Shown one piece after another: positions 7,649 through 17,700 of a stretch of 64,000 bases of DNA. Under the pieces are notes generated by a model. It was given only the letters and a program-made list of their open reading frames with translations. It searched no databases and was not told the DNA's origin. Every line of letters starts with the position of its first letter. The stretch's first letter is position 1. A program made the position numbers and the translations under genes. This DNA is from CAVQGF01 sp045807945 (GTDB lineage: Bacteria; Acidobacteriota; Terriglobia; Terriglobales; Acidobacteriaceae), in contig JBJMGI010000056.1 in the NCBI GenBank assembly GCA_045807945.1, forward strand, positions 1 through 64,000. Direction: 5' to 3'.

Positions 7649-9580
7649 TTAATTCGCTTTGGGAGCGTTGGCCGCTTGCGAGAGCGTGCCGTCTGTGTTG
7701 ACCTTCATGATCATCAGCACTTTGTCATCAACGTGGTGGCCGCCCTTGGAGAACTCATTCACTTCTTTCAGCACGGCATCCACAATGCTTTGCGCAGGCT
7801 TCTGCGCATTTGCCGAAACACACTTCGCCAGCCGCTCGGTGCCATATTCGTCATCGTTCGGATCCATGGCTTCGTAGATGCCGTCAGTGCAGCACACTAG
7901 GATGTCACCCGGCGTCAGCTCGACCGAGCCACGCTCGTACTCCGATTTCGGGAACAATCCGATCACGGTGCCGCCCTTATCGAGCAGCCGATACTCACCG
8001 CTGTCGCTATTAATAAGGAGCGGCGGGACGTGTCCGGCGTTGATGTAGTGCAGGCCATTGCGGCGCGTATCTACCAAGCCGAGGAAGCAGCTCAGATATT
8101 TCTGGTTCTTGGTGTCGAGATAGATCATCTCGTTGAGCGAGAGCGCCAGAACTTCCAGCGAGTGCAGGTGCATCACTAGCGCCCGCAGTGTGGCTTGCAG
8201 GTTCGACATCACCAGCGCCGACGAGACACCCTTGCCTTCCACGTCAGCGATGACCAGGAGCATCGTCTGCGGGCCGAGGTGCAGGAAGTCGTAGTAGTCG
8301 CCACCGACCTCGAAGCAGGGCTCGTTCATCACCGCGATCTCGTATCCCGGAACGACGGGCGGAGTTTCCGGCAGCAAACTCCGTTGAATGCCGCGCGCGA
8401 GCGCCATCTCCTTTTCCAGGCGCTGCTTCTCGACGATCTCGCGGTGCAAGCGCGCATTCTCGAGCGCCATGGCCATGTGGCCGGAGAGCTTCATCAGGAA
8501 GTCTTCGTCTTCGGCGCTGAACTTCGTGGCTTCGAATTTATTCAGCAGCTGGATTACGCCCACGATTTGCCCGTCGTGATGCTTTATGGGCAGGCACATC
8601 AGGGACTTCGTGGTGTATTTGAATTTCTGGTCGAAGCTGCGATCGAAGAAGGGAAGCTTGTAGGCGTCGTCTACGTTAACGATCTCGCCCGTCTGGGCAA
8701 CGCGGCCGGCAACGCCTTTACCGAAAGGGACGCGAATCTCGCGATGGTCGAGCCCGGAGGCGACAATGGACCACAGCTCGCGTTCTTCCTTATCCACCAT
8801 AAACACAGTGCCGCGATCGGCTTTTACTTCCGTACGCGCGATCTTCAGGATCAACTCGAGAAGCTCGGCAAGATCCAAAGTCGAATTCAGCAGGCGCGTT
8901 GCTTCAAACAGCAGCGAGAGCTGAGTGATCGTCTTCTGGCTCTCTTGCGCCTGCAGCGCTTCTTGCGCGGCTACGCTGGTTACTTCGGCGTAAACCTCCC
9001 ACCATCCGAGCAAGTCATCGGGAACGGCGTCATGGGTGTAATTCACGATCACGCCGAGCACGCGATCTTTGCTCATCAGCGGGTACGCAGCAATCTGCGT
9101 GAGGCCGGTGTTGTGCGCGACCTTGGCGTGGTCTGCTCCGAACGTCTCGAGCTTGATGTTGTGGATGTGTTTGCGTGCAGCGCCCACTTTTCCGACCGGG
9201 CCTTCCCCCGCGGCGGCATAGTCGCGGTGATGCTCAGCAGCAAGCCCGGAAGAGTGCGTCAGATATGCGGATTTGGAGGATTCATCCCACAACCACAGCT
9301 CGGAGCGGCTTGCTCCGAAGTCGCTCACCAGGATTTGCGGCACGATGGCCAGTAGCTCGGCGCTGTTAGAGGCGAGCCGCGTGACGGCGTTGGCGAAGCT
9401 GCCGACGTAGTCTTTGCGAGTCTTCTCCTTCGCTGCTGCTGCAATGCTTTTGGTAGCCAAATCAGCCTCGTCGCACCGGCGCTGCGGGAGATGTGTAGCG
9501 CGATCCGCTCTGGGGAGTAGAGGGCTAACTATATGTCGGGAGTAAGTACTTTGTAAATATGGCCGGAGGCACGTCGGCAT
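7649..9580 (-). CDS. GAF-GAF-SpoIIE (PP2C-type) serine phosphatase
   Basis: A 643-aa cytoplasmic regulator. It has two GAF-type sensor domains (about 60-215 and 225-385), a short coiled linker (ENARLHREIVEKQRLEKEM) and a SpoIIE/RsbU-type PP2C domain (about 400-625). Metal-binding motifs include VGGDYYDF, IADVEGKG, CTDGIYE and HHVDDKVL. Such proteins dephosphorylate STAS anti-sigma-antagonists in partner-switching pathways; no switch kinase is adjacent, but a lone STAS gene lies at 40.7-41.1 kb. The ATG at 9580 has GGGAG upstream, yet the first 40 residues look unconserved and a TTG at 9460 with GAGG upstream is an alternative. Divergent from the PLD gene. Confidence 0.9.
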   Translation of the reverse strand: MPTCLRPYLQSTYSRHIVSPLLPRADRATHLPQRRCDEADLATKSIAAAAKEKTRKDYVGSFANAVTRLASNSAELLAIVPQILVSDFGASRSELWLWDESSKSAYLTHSSGLAAEHHRDYAAAGEGPVGKVGAARKHIHNIKLETFGADHAKVAHNTGLTQIAAYPLMSKDRVLGVIVNYTHDAVPDDLLGWWEVYAEVTSVAAQEALQAQESQKTITQLSLLFEATRLLNSTLDLAELLELILKIARTEVKADRGTVFMVDKEERELWSIVASGLDHREIRVPFGKGVAGRVAQTGEIVNVDDAYKLPFFDRSFDQKFKYTTKSLMCLPIKHHDGQIVGVIQLLNKFEATKFSAEDEDFLMKLSGHMAMALENARLHREIVEKQRLEKEMALARGIQRSLLPETPPVVPGYEIAVMNEPCFEVGGDYYDFLHLGPQTMLLVIADVEGKGVSSALVMSNLQATLRALVMHLHSLEVLALSLNEMIYLDTKNQKYLSCFLGLVDTRRNGLHYINAGHVPPLLINSDSGEYRLLDKGGTVIGLFPKSEYERGSVELTPGDILVCCTDGIYEAMDPNDDEYGTERLAKCVSANAQKPAQSIVDAVLKEVNEFSKGGHHVDDKVLMIMKVNTDGTLSQAANAPKAN

Positions 9581-9646
9581 ACGACTCCCGCCACACTTGC
9601 GGCATCGAATTGGGAGTTGCCGCCCAGCACGGGCACACGATTAGAG

Positions 9647-10936
9647 ATGACACACGGCACCGCCTACAACGTGATCTCCGTCATCGCCATCGGCGTGCTG
9701 GCATTCCTTCTCTTCTCAGCCCTGTTCCAGCCGGGACTCAAGTACAAGATCACCGCCGGGACCTCCGAGTCCTTGAACTCGCCCGATTTTTTTCGCGTCA
9801 TGGAGGCGCTTACCGACTCCAAGCTCGAGCCGCATACCGGGGTCGAAGTCTTGCCCAACGGGGAGAAGTTCTACGTCGCTGAACTGGAGGCGATCAAGAA
9901 TGCGCAGAAGAATATCAATCTAGAGGCGTACATCTTCAAGCACGGCGAGATCGCCTCCAAGCTCATCGATGCGCTCACCGAGCGGGCACGCGCCGGCGTG
10001 AAGGTCCACGTGATGCTCGACGGTGTCGGCAGCGGCATTGCCACCACGAAAAATGATTTCAAGCCTTTGACGGAAGCGGGCGGGAAGATGTTTTTCTATC
10101 ACCCGCTTCGCTGGTACAACATCCGGCGGTACAACAACCGCACTCATCGCGAGATCCTGGTGGTTGATGGAAAGGTCGGGTTCGTCGGCGGAGCGGGGAT
10201 CGCCGATTACTGGTGGAAGGACACAGATAAGAAGAACCCGCGCTGGCGCGACAATATGTTCCGCATCACCGGCGACGCCGTCGTAAGCCTGCAGGGGACA
10301 TTCATTGAGAACTGGCTGCAGGCTTCGGAAGAAGTCCTGAACGGTTTGGAATATTTTCCTGACGGAGCGAACTCCGGCCCCGTCACCTCGCTCGTAGTGA
10401 ACAGCACGCCTTCAGTGGGCGGCTCAACCCGCGCCCGCATTTTGTTTCAAACGCTGCTCGCGTCTTCGAAGAAGAGCATCCAGATCACTACGCCATACTT
10501 CATGCCTGATGAGAGCGTCCGCAAAGAGCTGATCAATGCGATCAAGAATCGCGGCGTGCAGGTGACGGTGCTCACCGCGGGCGACCACAACGATCACTGG
10601 CTCTCACGAACTTCCAGCCGGCGCCTTTATGGCGACCTCCTGCAAGCCGGAGTGAAGATCTACGAGTACCAGCCTTCGATGATCCACGCCAAAGTAATGG
10701 TGATCGATGGATTGTGGAGCGTGGTCGGATCAACGAACTTCGATAACCGGTCGTTCGGATTGAATGATGAGGTGAACCTCGCCGGCTGCGATCCGCAACT
10801 CGCGTTCTCTTTGGAGCAGCTCTTCCAGCAGGACCTCACTCAAAGCCGCTCGATCAGCTACCAGGAGTGGAAGTCGCGCCCCTGGCACGAAAAGCTGCGC
10901 GAGTGGTTCGGATGGCTGCTGCAGCGCCAGGAGTAG
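9647..10936 (+). CDS. Cardiolipin-synthase-like phospholipase D enzyme
   Basis: A 429-aa protein with one N-terminal TM segment (about 8-28) and two PLD domains. The second catalytic motif is canonical (HAKVMVID, H347, K349, D354, followed by GSTNFDNRS). The first reads HREILVVD (H167, E169, D174), so the usual lysine of HxKxxxxD is Glu. The family joins two phosphatidylglycerols or transfers phosphatidyl groups at the membrane. Start at ATG 9647 is chosen because it opens the TM segment; a TTG ten codons earlier has its GGGAG too close. The next gene starts one base after the stop, so the pair is coupled. Cardiolipin synthesis is likely but not proven given the altered motif. Confidence 0.85.
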   Translation: MTHGTAYNVISVIAIGVLAFLLFSALFQPGLKYKITAGTSESLNSPDFFRVMEALTDSKLEPHTGVEVLPNGEKFYVAELEAIKNAQKNINLEAYIFKHGEIASKLIDALTERARAGVKVHVMLDGVGSGIATTKNDFKPLTEAGGKMFFYHPLRWYNIRRYNNRTHREILVVDGKVGFVGGAGIADYWWKDTDKKNPRWRDNMFRITGDAVVSLQGTFIENWLQASEEVLNGLEYFPDGANSGPVTSLVVNSTPSVGGSTRARILFQTLLASSKKSIQITTPYFMPDESVRKELINAIKNRGVQVTVLTAGDHNDHWLSRTSSRRLYGDLLQAGVKIYEYQPSMIHAKVMVIDGLWSVVGSTNFDNRSFGLNDEVNLAGCDPQLAFSLEQLFQQDLTQSRSISYQEWKSRPWHEKLREWFGWLLQRQE

Positions 10937-10937
10937 T

Positions 10938-11630
10938 TTGCGCGTCGCCACCTACAACGTACATAAGTGCCGCGGGATCGATGGGCGCACGCGTCCGGAG
11001 CGCATCGCGCGCGTGATCGTAGCGCTCGATGCGGACGTCGTCGCGTTGCAGGAAATCTACGAGGAGCAGGCGCAACTCCTTGCCTCCCAGCTCAACTACG
11101 CATTCTGTTTCGGCGAGAACCGAAAACTAAAGACGCGCCCCTATGGGAACGCGACGCTCAGTCGCCTGCCGTCCGGAAACATCAAGAATTACGACCTGAC
11201 GCACGGCACGCGCGAGCGGCGCGGAATATTACGTTCGGACATTCAGCTTGCCGGTAAGACCATCCATCTCTTCAACGTGCATCTGGGCACCGCGTTTCTC
11301 GAGCGCCGCTATCAAGGACGCGAGCTGCTGAGCGGCCGCATCCTCGCGCAACTCGGACTCACGGGACCACGGATCATCGTAGGCGACTTCAATGAGTGGA
11401 CACGAGGGCTCTGCACGCAACTCATGAGCGCACAATTTGCCGCGGGCGATTTGAAAAGATTCCAGCGAAGTGCGCGGACCTATCCTGGATTATTGCCGAT
11501 GTTGAACCTCGATCACATCTACTTCGATCAAACGATCACATTGCAGTCGCTGCAACTGCATCGCAGCCGAACGGCGCTGGTTGCCTCGGATCACCTGCCG
11601 TTGGTTGCCGATTTTAAGCTGCCAGTTTAG
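10938..11630 (+). CDS. Endonuclease/exonuclease/phosphatase (EEP) family hydrolase
   Basis: A 230-aa protein starting at TTG 10938, with CAGGAG overlapping the stop of the preceding PLD gene and one base between the two genes. The EEP fold is clear: ATYNVHKCRG at the N-terminus (Asn metal ligand), VALQEIYEE (catalytic Glu), the HLGT and VGDFNEW region (Asp/Asn), and the C-terminal ASDHLPLVADF (Asp-His). This arrangement is widespread next to cardiolipin-synthase-like genes, where the hydrolase may act on a phosphodiester lipid or nucleic acid; the substrate is unknown. No signal peptide. Its last 17 bases overlap the end of the convergent VTT gene. Confidence 0.88.
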   Translation: MRVATYNVHKCRGIDGRTRPERIARVIVALDADVVALQEIYEEQAQLLASQLNYAFCFGENRKLKTRPYGNATLSRLPSGNIKNYDLTHGTRERRGILRSDIQLAGKTIHLFNVHLGTAFLERRYQGRELLSGRILAQLGLTGPRIIVGDFNEWTRGLCTQLMSAQFAAGDLKRFQRSARTYPGLLPMLNLDHIYFDQTITLQSLQLHRSRTALVASDHLPLVADFKLPV

Positions 11631-12243
11631 AAGGCTCGTTCTGGGAGCCGTGCTTGCTGCGCTGCCACATGTACAGCCCGGCCAATACTCCGCCGATGGT
11701 GAAGACCACGAAAATCCAGAGGAGCGGACGCTGGTAGCGAGTCAGGAATCCCAAAATCTGTTTGCCGTAGATCAGGGCCGCGTAGGCCTCGATCCCATAT
11801 CGCAATGCGCGGCCTAGCGTGAATGCCGCGACAAATTTTGCCCGACTATATTTCAAAGCTCCCGCCGCAAGCACGAACGCAACGGTAGGAATAGGAGGCG
11901 GCAGGATGGCAGATATAAAGACAGCCGCGAAGCCGTATTTCTCCACGCGATCGTAGACCTTCTGCATCTTGCGCTTGCCAAAGCGCTTTTCCAGCCCCTC
12001 TTTGCCGCCTTTGCGGCCAACACGGAACATGAGCCAAGCGCCGATCACCGACCCTAGAGTCGCCATCAGTGCGTAATAGGGCCACCAGGCGGGGTGCGCG
12101 GCGGCGAGCACGATTGTGAGCGCGTCCATGCTGCCGGGGGTAGGGATAAAGGAGGCGTCCACGATCCCGAGCAGGATGAGCCCGGGCGCGCCAAGCCGTT
12201 GAACGAGGGCCCAGCTGGAAATCGCTAATAAAGACGTGGACAC
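11614..12243 (-). CDS. VTT-domain (YqaA/DedA-type) membrane protein
   Basis: A 209-aa inner-membrane protein with the VTT/SNARE-associated domain. The re-entrant loop motif GIVDASFIPTPGSMDAL (about 26-42) and the second, VFISAILPPPIPTVAF, are typical of DedA relatives, which act as lipid scramblases or flippases or keep the membrane potential. The closest style is YqaA. The start is GTG at 12243. The 3' end overlaps the convergent EEP hydrolase by 17 bases. Its place beside a PLD/EEP pair suggests a phospholipid-linked role, which is inference from position. Confidence 0.88.
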   Translation of the reverse strand: MSTSLLAISSWALVQRLGAPGLILLGIVDASFIPTPGSMDALTIVLAAAHPAWWPYYALMATLGSVIGAWLMFRVGRKGGKEGLEKRFGKRKMQKVYDRVEKYGFAAVFISAILPPPIPTVAFVLAAGALKYSRAKFVAAFTLGRALRYGIEAYAALIYGKQILGFLTRYQRPLLWIFVVFTIGGVLAGLYMWQRSKHGSQNEPSKLAA

Positions 12244-12299
12244 ATCCTTAAGATGCCTTCTACTACTCGCCTGCCGCCATCTAGCGTCAAGTTTTGGAA

Positions 12300-12327
12300 A
12301 TAAAAAAGGAGCGGCCGGAGCCGCTCC
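12300..12327 (-). terminator. Rho-independent terminator after the zinc-ribbon gene
   Basis: On the minus strand GGAGCGGC, a TCCG loop and GCCGCTCC form a perfect 8-bp stem followed directly by a run of T (12307 down to 12302), about 30 bases after the stop of the minus-strand gene. This is the best-formed intrinsic terminator in the window. Confidence 0.85.
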
Positions 12328-12358
12328 CTCTCATCAGAGCTGGGTTTAGTGCGATTGT

Positions 12359-13027
12359 TTAGCGCGATTGCTTGGGGGCGATCACCTGGGTGAGCGTGAT
12401 GCTCGTCTTGGATCCCTGGGGCGTAAGATTGATGACCACGATTTTGTCCTTCGAGTTCGCGTCTTTCGAAGTGACGCTGAACGAGTGGTTCCCATTGCTC
12501 TCAGTGTGCACGGCCTTCGGATATTGTTCTTTGTAATAGGCAGCGACCTGCTCAACCGAATCGGTGGTTTCAAATTGAGCCGAGCCAGCACTGAAGTCTC
12601 CCATAGAGAAAGAACCTGCCCCATTCTTCACCGGATCGGCGCCGGGATAAACCTCTACCCCCATCTTCTCGGCAGTCTTCGCGGGATCATCGGTCTCGAT
12701 CTTCCCGAACGGAGTCTCGATCTTGGCGCTGCCGTCCGCATTGCGCTGCACCTTGGCGTGCTTGGCTGCATAGTAGGCGACCCCCACGACCCCTCCGACC
12801 GCGATCATGAAAAGCAGTACGAGAACGCCGAACAGGATCAGCAGGGTCTTCAGCAAGCCGCCGCCCTGCTTAGCCGGCGGAGGCGGAGGAAGCGGAGCGC
12901 GCCCCGTCGCCGCCGCTGCACTCGCGCCGGTGGGTTGCGCCGATATGGAAGCCATCGGCTTGCCGCATTTATCGCAAAACTTAGAAGCTGGATCTACGTT
13001 GTTGCCACAACCTGTGCAGAATGACAT
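12359..13027 (-). CDS. Zinc-ribbon membrane protein of unknown function
   Basis: A 222-aa protein. Residues 4-24 form a double-CxxC zinc ribbon (CTGC and CDKC), followed by a Pro/Ala-rich linker, one TM helix (about 55-80, rich in Leu, Val and Gly) and a C-terminal domain of about 130 residues outside the membrane. That domain ends in ITLTQVIAP and includes AAYYKEQYP, a pattern seen in lipid- or ligand-binding-like exported domains without assigned function. Topology should be zinc ribbon inside, C-terminal domain in the periplasm. Monocistronic, with its own terminator downstream. I do not recognise a more specific family. Confidence 0.8.
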   Translation of the reverse strand: MSFCTGCGNNVDPASKFCDKCGKPMASISAQPTGASAAAATGRAPLPPPPPAKQGGGLLKTLLILFGVLVLLFMIAVGGVVGVAYYAAKHAKVQRNADGSAKIETPFGKIETDDPAKTAEKMGVEVYPGADPVKNGAGSFSMGDFSAGSAQFETTDSVEQVAAYYKEQYPKAVHTESNGNHSFSVTSKDANSKDKIVVINLTPQGSKTSITLTQVIAPKQSR

Positions 13028-13101
13028 CGCCCACCTCGCGAAAATGTTCCTGAGAAGCGGGAGTATATACCGGAATCGCTGCTATTGGAGCGGGTCGCCG
13101 C

Positions 13102-14052
13102 TTATTTGCTCAGGTCGAACGAGTCCGCCACGCGCCAGCTCGGCTGGTCGCCTTTCATTTCGAGCTTCACCATTTCCATGTGGAGCTTTCCTTTGTCGGA
13201 GGTGAAGCGGCAGTAGTGATAGGTCGGGCCGGGTTCTTTGTAGAAATCTTCAGGGCCGCGCGGCATGGTATACGGCTGCGCGCCGGCGCCGCCACTCACG
13301 ATGTACATCACTCCGCCGTGCTCGTAGCGTTCGTAGTTATGGACGTGCCCCGCCACCTCGATGATCTTCGCCCTGATCTTCTTCTGCTGGGCTTCGAGGA
13401 AGGCGCCAAGGTTATGTTCCTGCGGACGCGCGGCGTGCCCGGTTTCATCGTTCGAGTGGGTATAAGAAGGATGATGCAGCAAGACGAAAACGAAGTCGGT
13501 CGCCGCCGGAATTTTGCTGAACTCTGACTCGAGCCACTGCATCTCCGGGCTGTGGTCGCCGACCATCATGTCGCTATCCACCGCGAGCACCCGAACATTC
13601 CCATACTGCGCGGCATAGTAACGGTTGTTCTGGAGTTGCGGGAATCGCTGAAAGAAATTTGGGAGCGCGCTCTCACCGCCGCGTACGTCGTGGTTGCCCA
13701 GGATAGGGAACACTTGCAGCCCTGACCATGCTTTCGTCTCTTTGTCCCACTCGGCCCAGTCCATTGCATTGCCGCCGTTCAGCACCAGGTCTCCCGTGAT
13801 GGCTACAAAAGCAGGTTGCTCGCCGGCGATCTTGTTGATCAGCGCCATGCGGCGGACGGGATCGGTGTCCTTTGTATTCGCCGGATTCGTAGTGCGGAGA
13901 TCGCCGTAAACGACGAACTTGAACGGATATTGCGCGGGCTGGAACGAGAGCGAAGGCGCACTGCTGCTGTTAGCGGCGGTCGCGATAAAAATGCCGGTCA
14001 GCAGCACGAACGCGGCCAGCAGCCGGGGGGCTATGGCTTTCCAATGAGACAT
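13102..14052 (-). CDS. Exported calcineurin-like metallophosphoesterase
   Basis: A 316-aa protein with an N-terminal signal peptide or anchor (about 8-27) and a calcineurin-type dimetal phosphoesterase domain. The motif series is VVYGDLRT (D51), ITGDLVLNGG (D88), ILGNHDVRGG (N120, H121), LLHHPSY and AGHVHNYER. The first block is GD-x-R where many family members have D-x-H, a variant common in purple-acid-phosphatase-like exported enzymes. It probably hydrolyses phosphomonoesters or phosphodiesters in the periplasm; the substrate is unknown. It stands 75 bases upstream of the zinc-ribbon gene on the same strand, so they may be cotranscribed. Confidence 0.87.
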   Translation of the reverse strand: MSHWKAIAPRLLAAFVLLTGIFIATAANSSSAPSLSFQPAQYPFKFVVYGDLRTTNPANTKDTDPVRRMALINKIAGEQPAFVAITGDLVLNGGNAMDWAEWDKETKAWSGLQVFPILGNHDVRGGESALPNFFQRFPQLQNNRYYAAQYGNVRVLAVDSDMMVGDHSPEMQWLESEFSKIPAATDFVFVLLHHPSYTHSNDETGHAARPQEHNLGAFLEAQQKKIRAKIIEVAGHVHNYERYEHGGVMYIVSGGAGAQPYTMPRGPEDFYKEPGPTYHYCRFTSDKGKLHMEMVKLEMKGDQPSWRVADSFDLSK

Positions 14053-14125
14053 TCCGGTTTAGATGCAAGCTGCCGCTGGTGCGTTTCGCAAGAAACTGAC
14101 GCACGGAATGACTACAGTCCACAAT

Positions 14126-14593
14126 TCAGGGCAGGATCACGGTCGTCGTTGTCAGAAGCTTCACGCGCACATTACCGTCTATCAGTGGATTCTTGAATGG
14201 ATCACCCAGGCGCTCACCCGTTGGGCCTACTTGCCTGAGCGTGGCAGACGGTTGGTCCATACCAGTTGGCGAAAAGACGACGCCACAAGGCTCATTCGGC
14301 TTGAACTCCATTCCGGTCTTGGGAGTAACTTCAACTCGAACGGTCCCATCAGCACCAACCACCGCTGTAGTCGGATTGTTGAGAACGTGCGACGCGGTTC
14401 CTAGGAAGTCGTTGATGTTGATAACCAACCGCGACCCCGGGGGCAAGTTTGTTGCTATAAAGGCGTCGACGGTCCCGCCATTCTCTTGGCAGCGTGCAGA
14501 AAGGTAATACCGTTTCTGTTTTGATGAAGTCCTCGCACCCGCGACCCCCACAAGACTGGTCATGACGAGTACGGCAGCAATGATGCGAATCAT
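14126..14593 (-). CDS. Small secreted protein of unknown function
   Basis: A 155-aa protein with a strong ribosome site (AGGAGGAG) and a clear signal peptide (residues 1-20, ending GVAGA). The mature part has two cysteines (in SARCQENGG and NEPCGVVF) that could form a disulfide, and a beta-rich composition with many Val, Thr and Pro. No catalytic motif is visible and I do not recognise the family. It lies upstream of the metallophosphoesterase on the same strand with a 73-base gap. Confidence 0.7.
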   Translation of the reverse strand: MIRIIAAVLVMTSLVGVAGARTSSKQKRYYLSARCQENGGTVDAFIATNLPPGSRLVININDFLGTASHVLNNPTTAVVGADGTVRVEVTPKTGMEFKPNEPCGVVFSPTGMDQPSATLRQVGPTGERLGDPFKNPLIDGNVRVKLLTTTTVILP

Positions 14594-14725
14594 CGGCTCC
14601 TCCTCTTCAGCAATTTAGATGCTGTACTGCCGCTCCGTTTCAGTAACCGAAATATTCATTTTGGGTGTCTAATAGAAGTGTCCCGCCAGCTTGCACCCCC
14701 AGACCACCAGGAGTAGATTGCAAAA

Positions 14726-17700
14726 ATGAGCTTGCGAAAGCGTTTATCTGCAGTTTTAGTTCTTCTTTTTACCTTTTCTATCCTTTCTTTAGCGCAAGGT
14801 GGGGGGCAACCTGGGCTACAACCCGGCGGCACCGCCAACGACAAAGGCGGCAACCAGCCTGTACGCATCACTCCGGGCGAAACAACTACCATCGAGCTGA
14901 AGGCGCCCGACTACTCGCGCGAGGCCATGGTCTATGAGCAGTACAAGACTCTGGTCCATTTCGAGAACGATGGCACCGGCCGGCGTGATTCCACCGCCCG
15001 GATCCGGGTGCAGAGCGATGCCGGTGTGCAAGCCCTCGGCCAGCTTGTCTTCGGATACAACGCAGCCAACGAGAAGATCGAGATCAACTACGTCCGCGTG
15101 AAAAAGAGTGAAGGCCAGGTTGTTACTACCGGCCCTGAAGCGGTGCAGGACCTGTCATCTCCGGTTCAGCGCGACGCTCCGGTCTACACCGATACGCGCG
15201 AGAAGCACGTAACCGTTCCCGCGCTGCGGCCCGGGGAAGTGCTCGAGTACAGCGTCTCCACCATCACGACGACGCCTTACGCTCCCGGCCAGTTCTGGAT
15301 GAGCTACGACTTCGAAAAAAACGCCATCGTGCTCGACGAGCAGCTCGAGATCAATGTTCCCAAAGGCCGCAAGATCACGTTGAAGGTGAAGCCCGGCACG
15401 GACGCCAGTGAGCGGGACGAAGGCGACCGTCACATTTATCTCTGGAAGAGTTCGCATAAAGAGCGCGACGACGAGGACGATGATGCGAACAAAGACAAAC
15501 TCACCGCCCGCGAGAAGAAGCACAAGAAAGATAAGGAAGCCAAGGACAACGAATTTCCGGCCATCCAGCTGACTACGTTCCCTAGCTGGGATGCCGTTGG
15601 CCAGTGGTATTCCGCGTTGCAGAAAGATCGCGTGATCCCCAATGCCGACGTGAAGGCGCGGGCACTGGAACTCACTCGCGACAAGAAGACTGAGATCGAA
15701 AAATTCCAAGCGCTGTACGACTACGTAGCGCGCAACTTCCGTTACGTTAGCTTGTCGCTCGGGCTGAGCCGCTACCAGCCGCACGCAGCAAGCGAGATTT
15801 TCGCGAATCAATACGGCGATTGCAAAGACAAGCACACCCTGCTCGCGGCCATGCTAAGCACCATTGGGCTGCACGCCGAGCCGGCTCTGATGAACAGCTC
15901 GCGCAAGATCGATCCTGATGTTCCGTCACCGTCGCAGTTCGACCACGTGATCACCGCGGTCCCGATGGGCAACGAGCTGATGTGGGTGGATACCACCACC
16001 GAGGTCGCGCCTTTTCGGCTGCTCAGCGCGAACCTGCGCGATAAAAAAGCGCTGCTGATGCCGATAAGTGGTGCCGCCAAACTGGTCGATACGCCGACGG
16101 TTCCGCCATTCGTCAGCTCGCAACTGCTTACGGTGACAGGAAAAGTGAATGACTTCGGAAAGCTGAACGCGAACATTCACTGGCAGTTCCGCGGAGACGT
16201 GGAGCTGGTGATGCGCTACAGCATCCGCCACCTGCCGGAGACGCAGTGGAAGCGTTTCGCGCAAGGCCTCGACAACCTCATCGGCCTGCAAGGGGACGTT
16301 AGCGACCTTAAGGTCTCGCCTCCTGGCGCTACCGACCAGCCGTTCACGATGGATTACGCCGTGGCGGCGCCGAACTTTTTGAATTGGTCGAGCAAGCACT
16401 CTCAGCTTGATATTCCGACGATGAATCCGCAGTTGCCGATGGCGGACGATGATCCTCCCGCGGACGCCGATCCGATCCAACTCGGCGCGCCAGGAGAGGT
16501 GAAGAGCAGCTTCAACATTGAACTGCCGAAATCGTTCAAGCCCACTCTGCCGCTGCCTATCGTGGTGAAGCGCGATTACGCCGAGTATTCGGCTGTGTAC
16601 AAGAACGAGAACGGCGTGGTCAGCGGTGAACGCACGCTGCACATCGCGATGCCTGAGCTGCCGATCTCGCGCACGCGCGATTTCCTTGCTTTCCGCCGCA
16701 CTGTAGACGCCGACCAGGACCAGAAGCTTGCTCTCGAGACTTCCGGCTCGGCGGCTCCAGAAGTTGCAGGAAACATTTCCAGCGACGAGCTCGAAGACGC
16801 AGCCGGTGACGCTCTCAAGGCCGGCAACTTCGACGCCGCTGCTGATCTGTACACAAAGCTCATCAAGCGCGACGCCACCCGCAAGAACGCCTACAACTAC
16901 CTGGGTCGCGCCGAAATGGGACGCCGCAAGTTCGATCGCGCAATCGAGGCCTTCAAAAAGCAGATCGAGATCGAGCCTTACGACGAGACCGCATACAACA
17001 ACCTCGCTGCTGTGTATCAGGAGCTTGGCAAGAACGAAGAGGCGGCAGCGGCGTATCAAAAGCAGATCGAGATCAGTCCGCTCGATAAGTACGCGCACTA
17101 CGGACTGGGCTCCGTCTATCTCGATCAGAAGAATTTCAAGGATGCGGTGACGGAGCTCGAGAAGGCGGTGTCGCTCACACCGAACTGGCCGCCGGCGCAC
17201 GTCGGTCTTGGACGCGCGTATCTGAATTCCAACCAGAACGACAAAGCAGTCGCGTCGTTCGACAAGGCTGTCGAGATCGAACCGTCTGCGTTGGTGTTCA
17301 ACGACGTTGCCTATGAACTAGCGCGCAAGCAGGTTTCGCTCGACCGCGCGCTGGAGTACGCGGAGTCGGCGGTTGAGGCTACAAACTCAACGCTGCGCAA
17401 CGCGAACCTCGACCATCTCACGGTCCAGCAGACCACGCTCGTCAGCAGCCTTGCCGCATTTTGGGACACTCTCGGTTGGGTCTACTACCAGCGCGGTGAG
17501 CTTCCGTTGGCTGAGAAATATGTCCACAGCTCGTGGCTGCTGATGCAGCACGGTGAAGTGGGCGACCACCTTGGGCAAATCTACGAAAAAGAAGGACGCA
17601 AGAGCGATGCCATCTCTGCCTATGCGCAGGCGCTGGCGAGTTTGCGTCCTGACCCTGACACGCGCGGACACCTGGTGCGTTTGCTCGGCAGCGAGCAGAA

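Noticed and set aside
8195..9355. Long plus-strand ORF opposite the SpoIIE phosphatase
   Set aside because: Composition and repeats are those of an antisense shadow in GC-rich DNA; there is no ribosome site or known domain.
15926..17200. Long minus-strand ORF opposite the DUF3857/TPR gene
   Set aside because: It mirrors the TPR coding frame with biased Arg/Leu/His content and no conserved motif.
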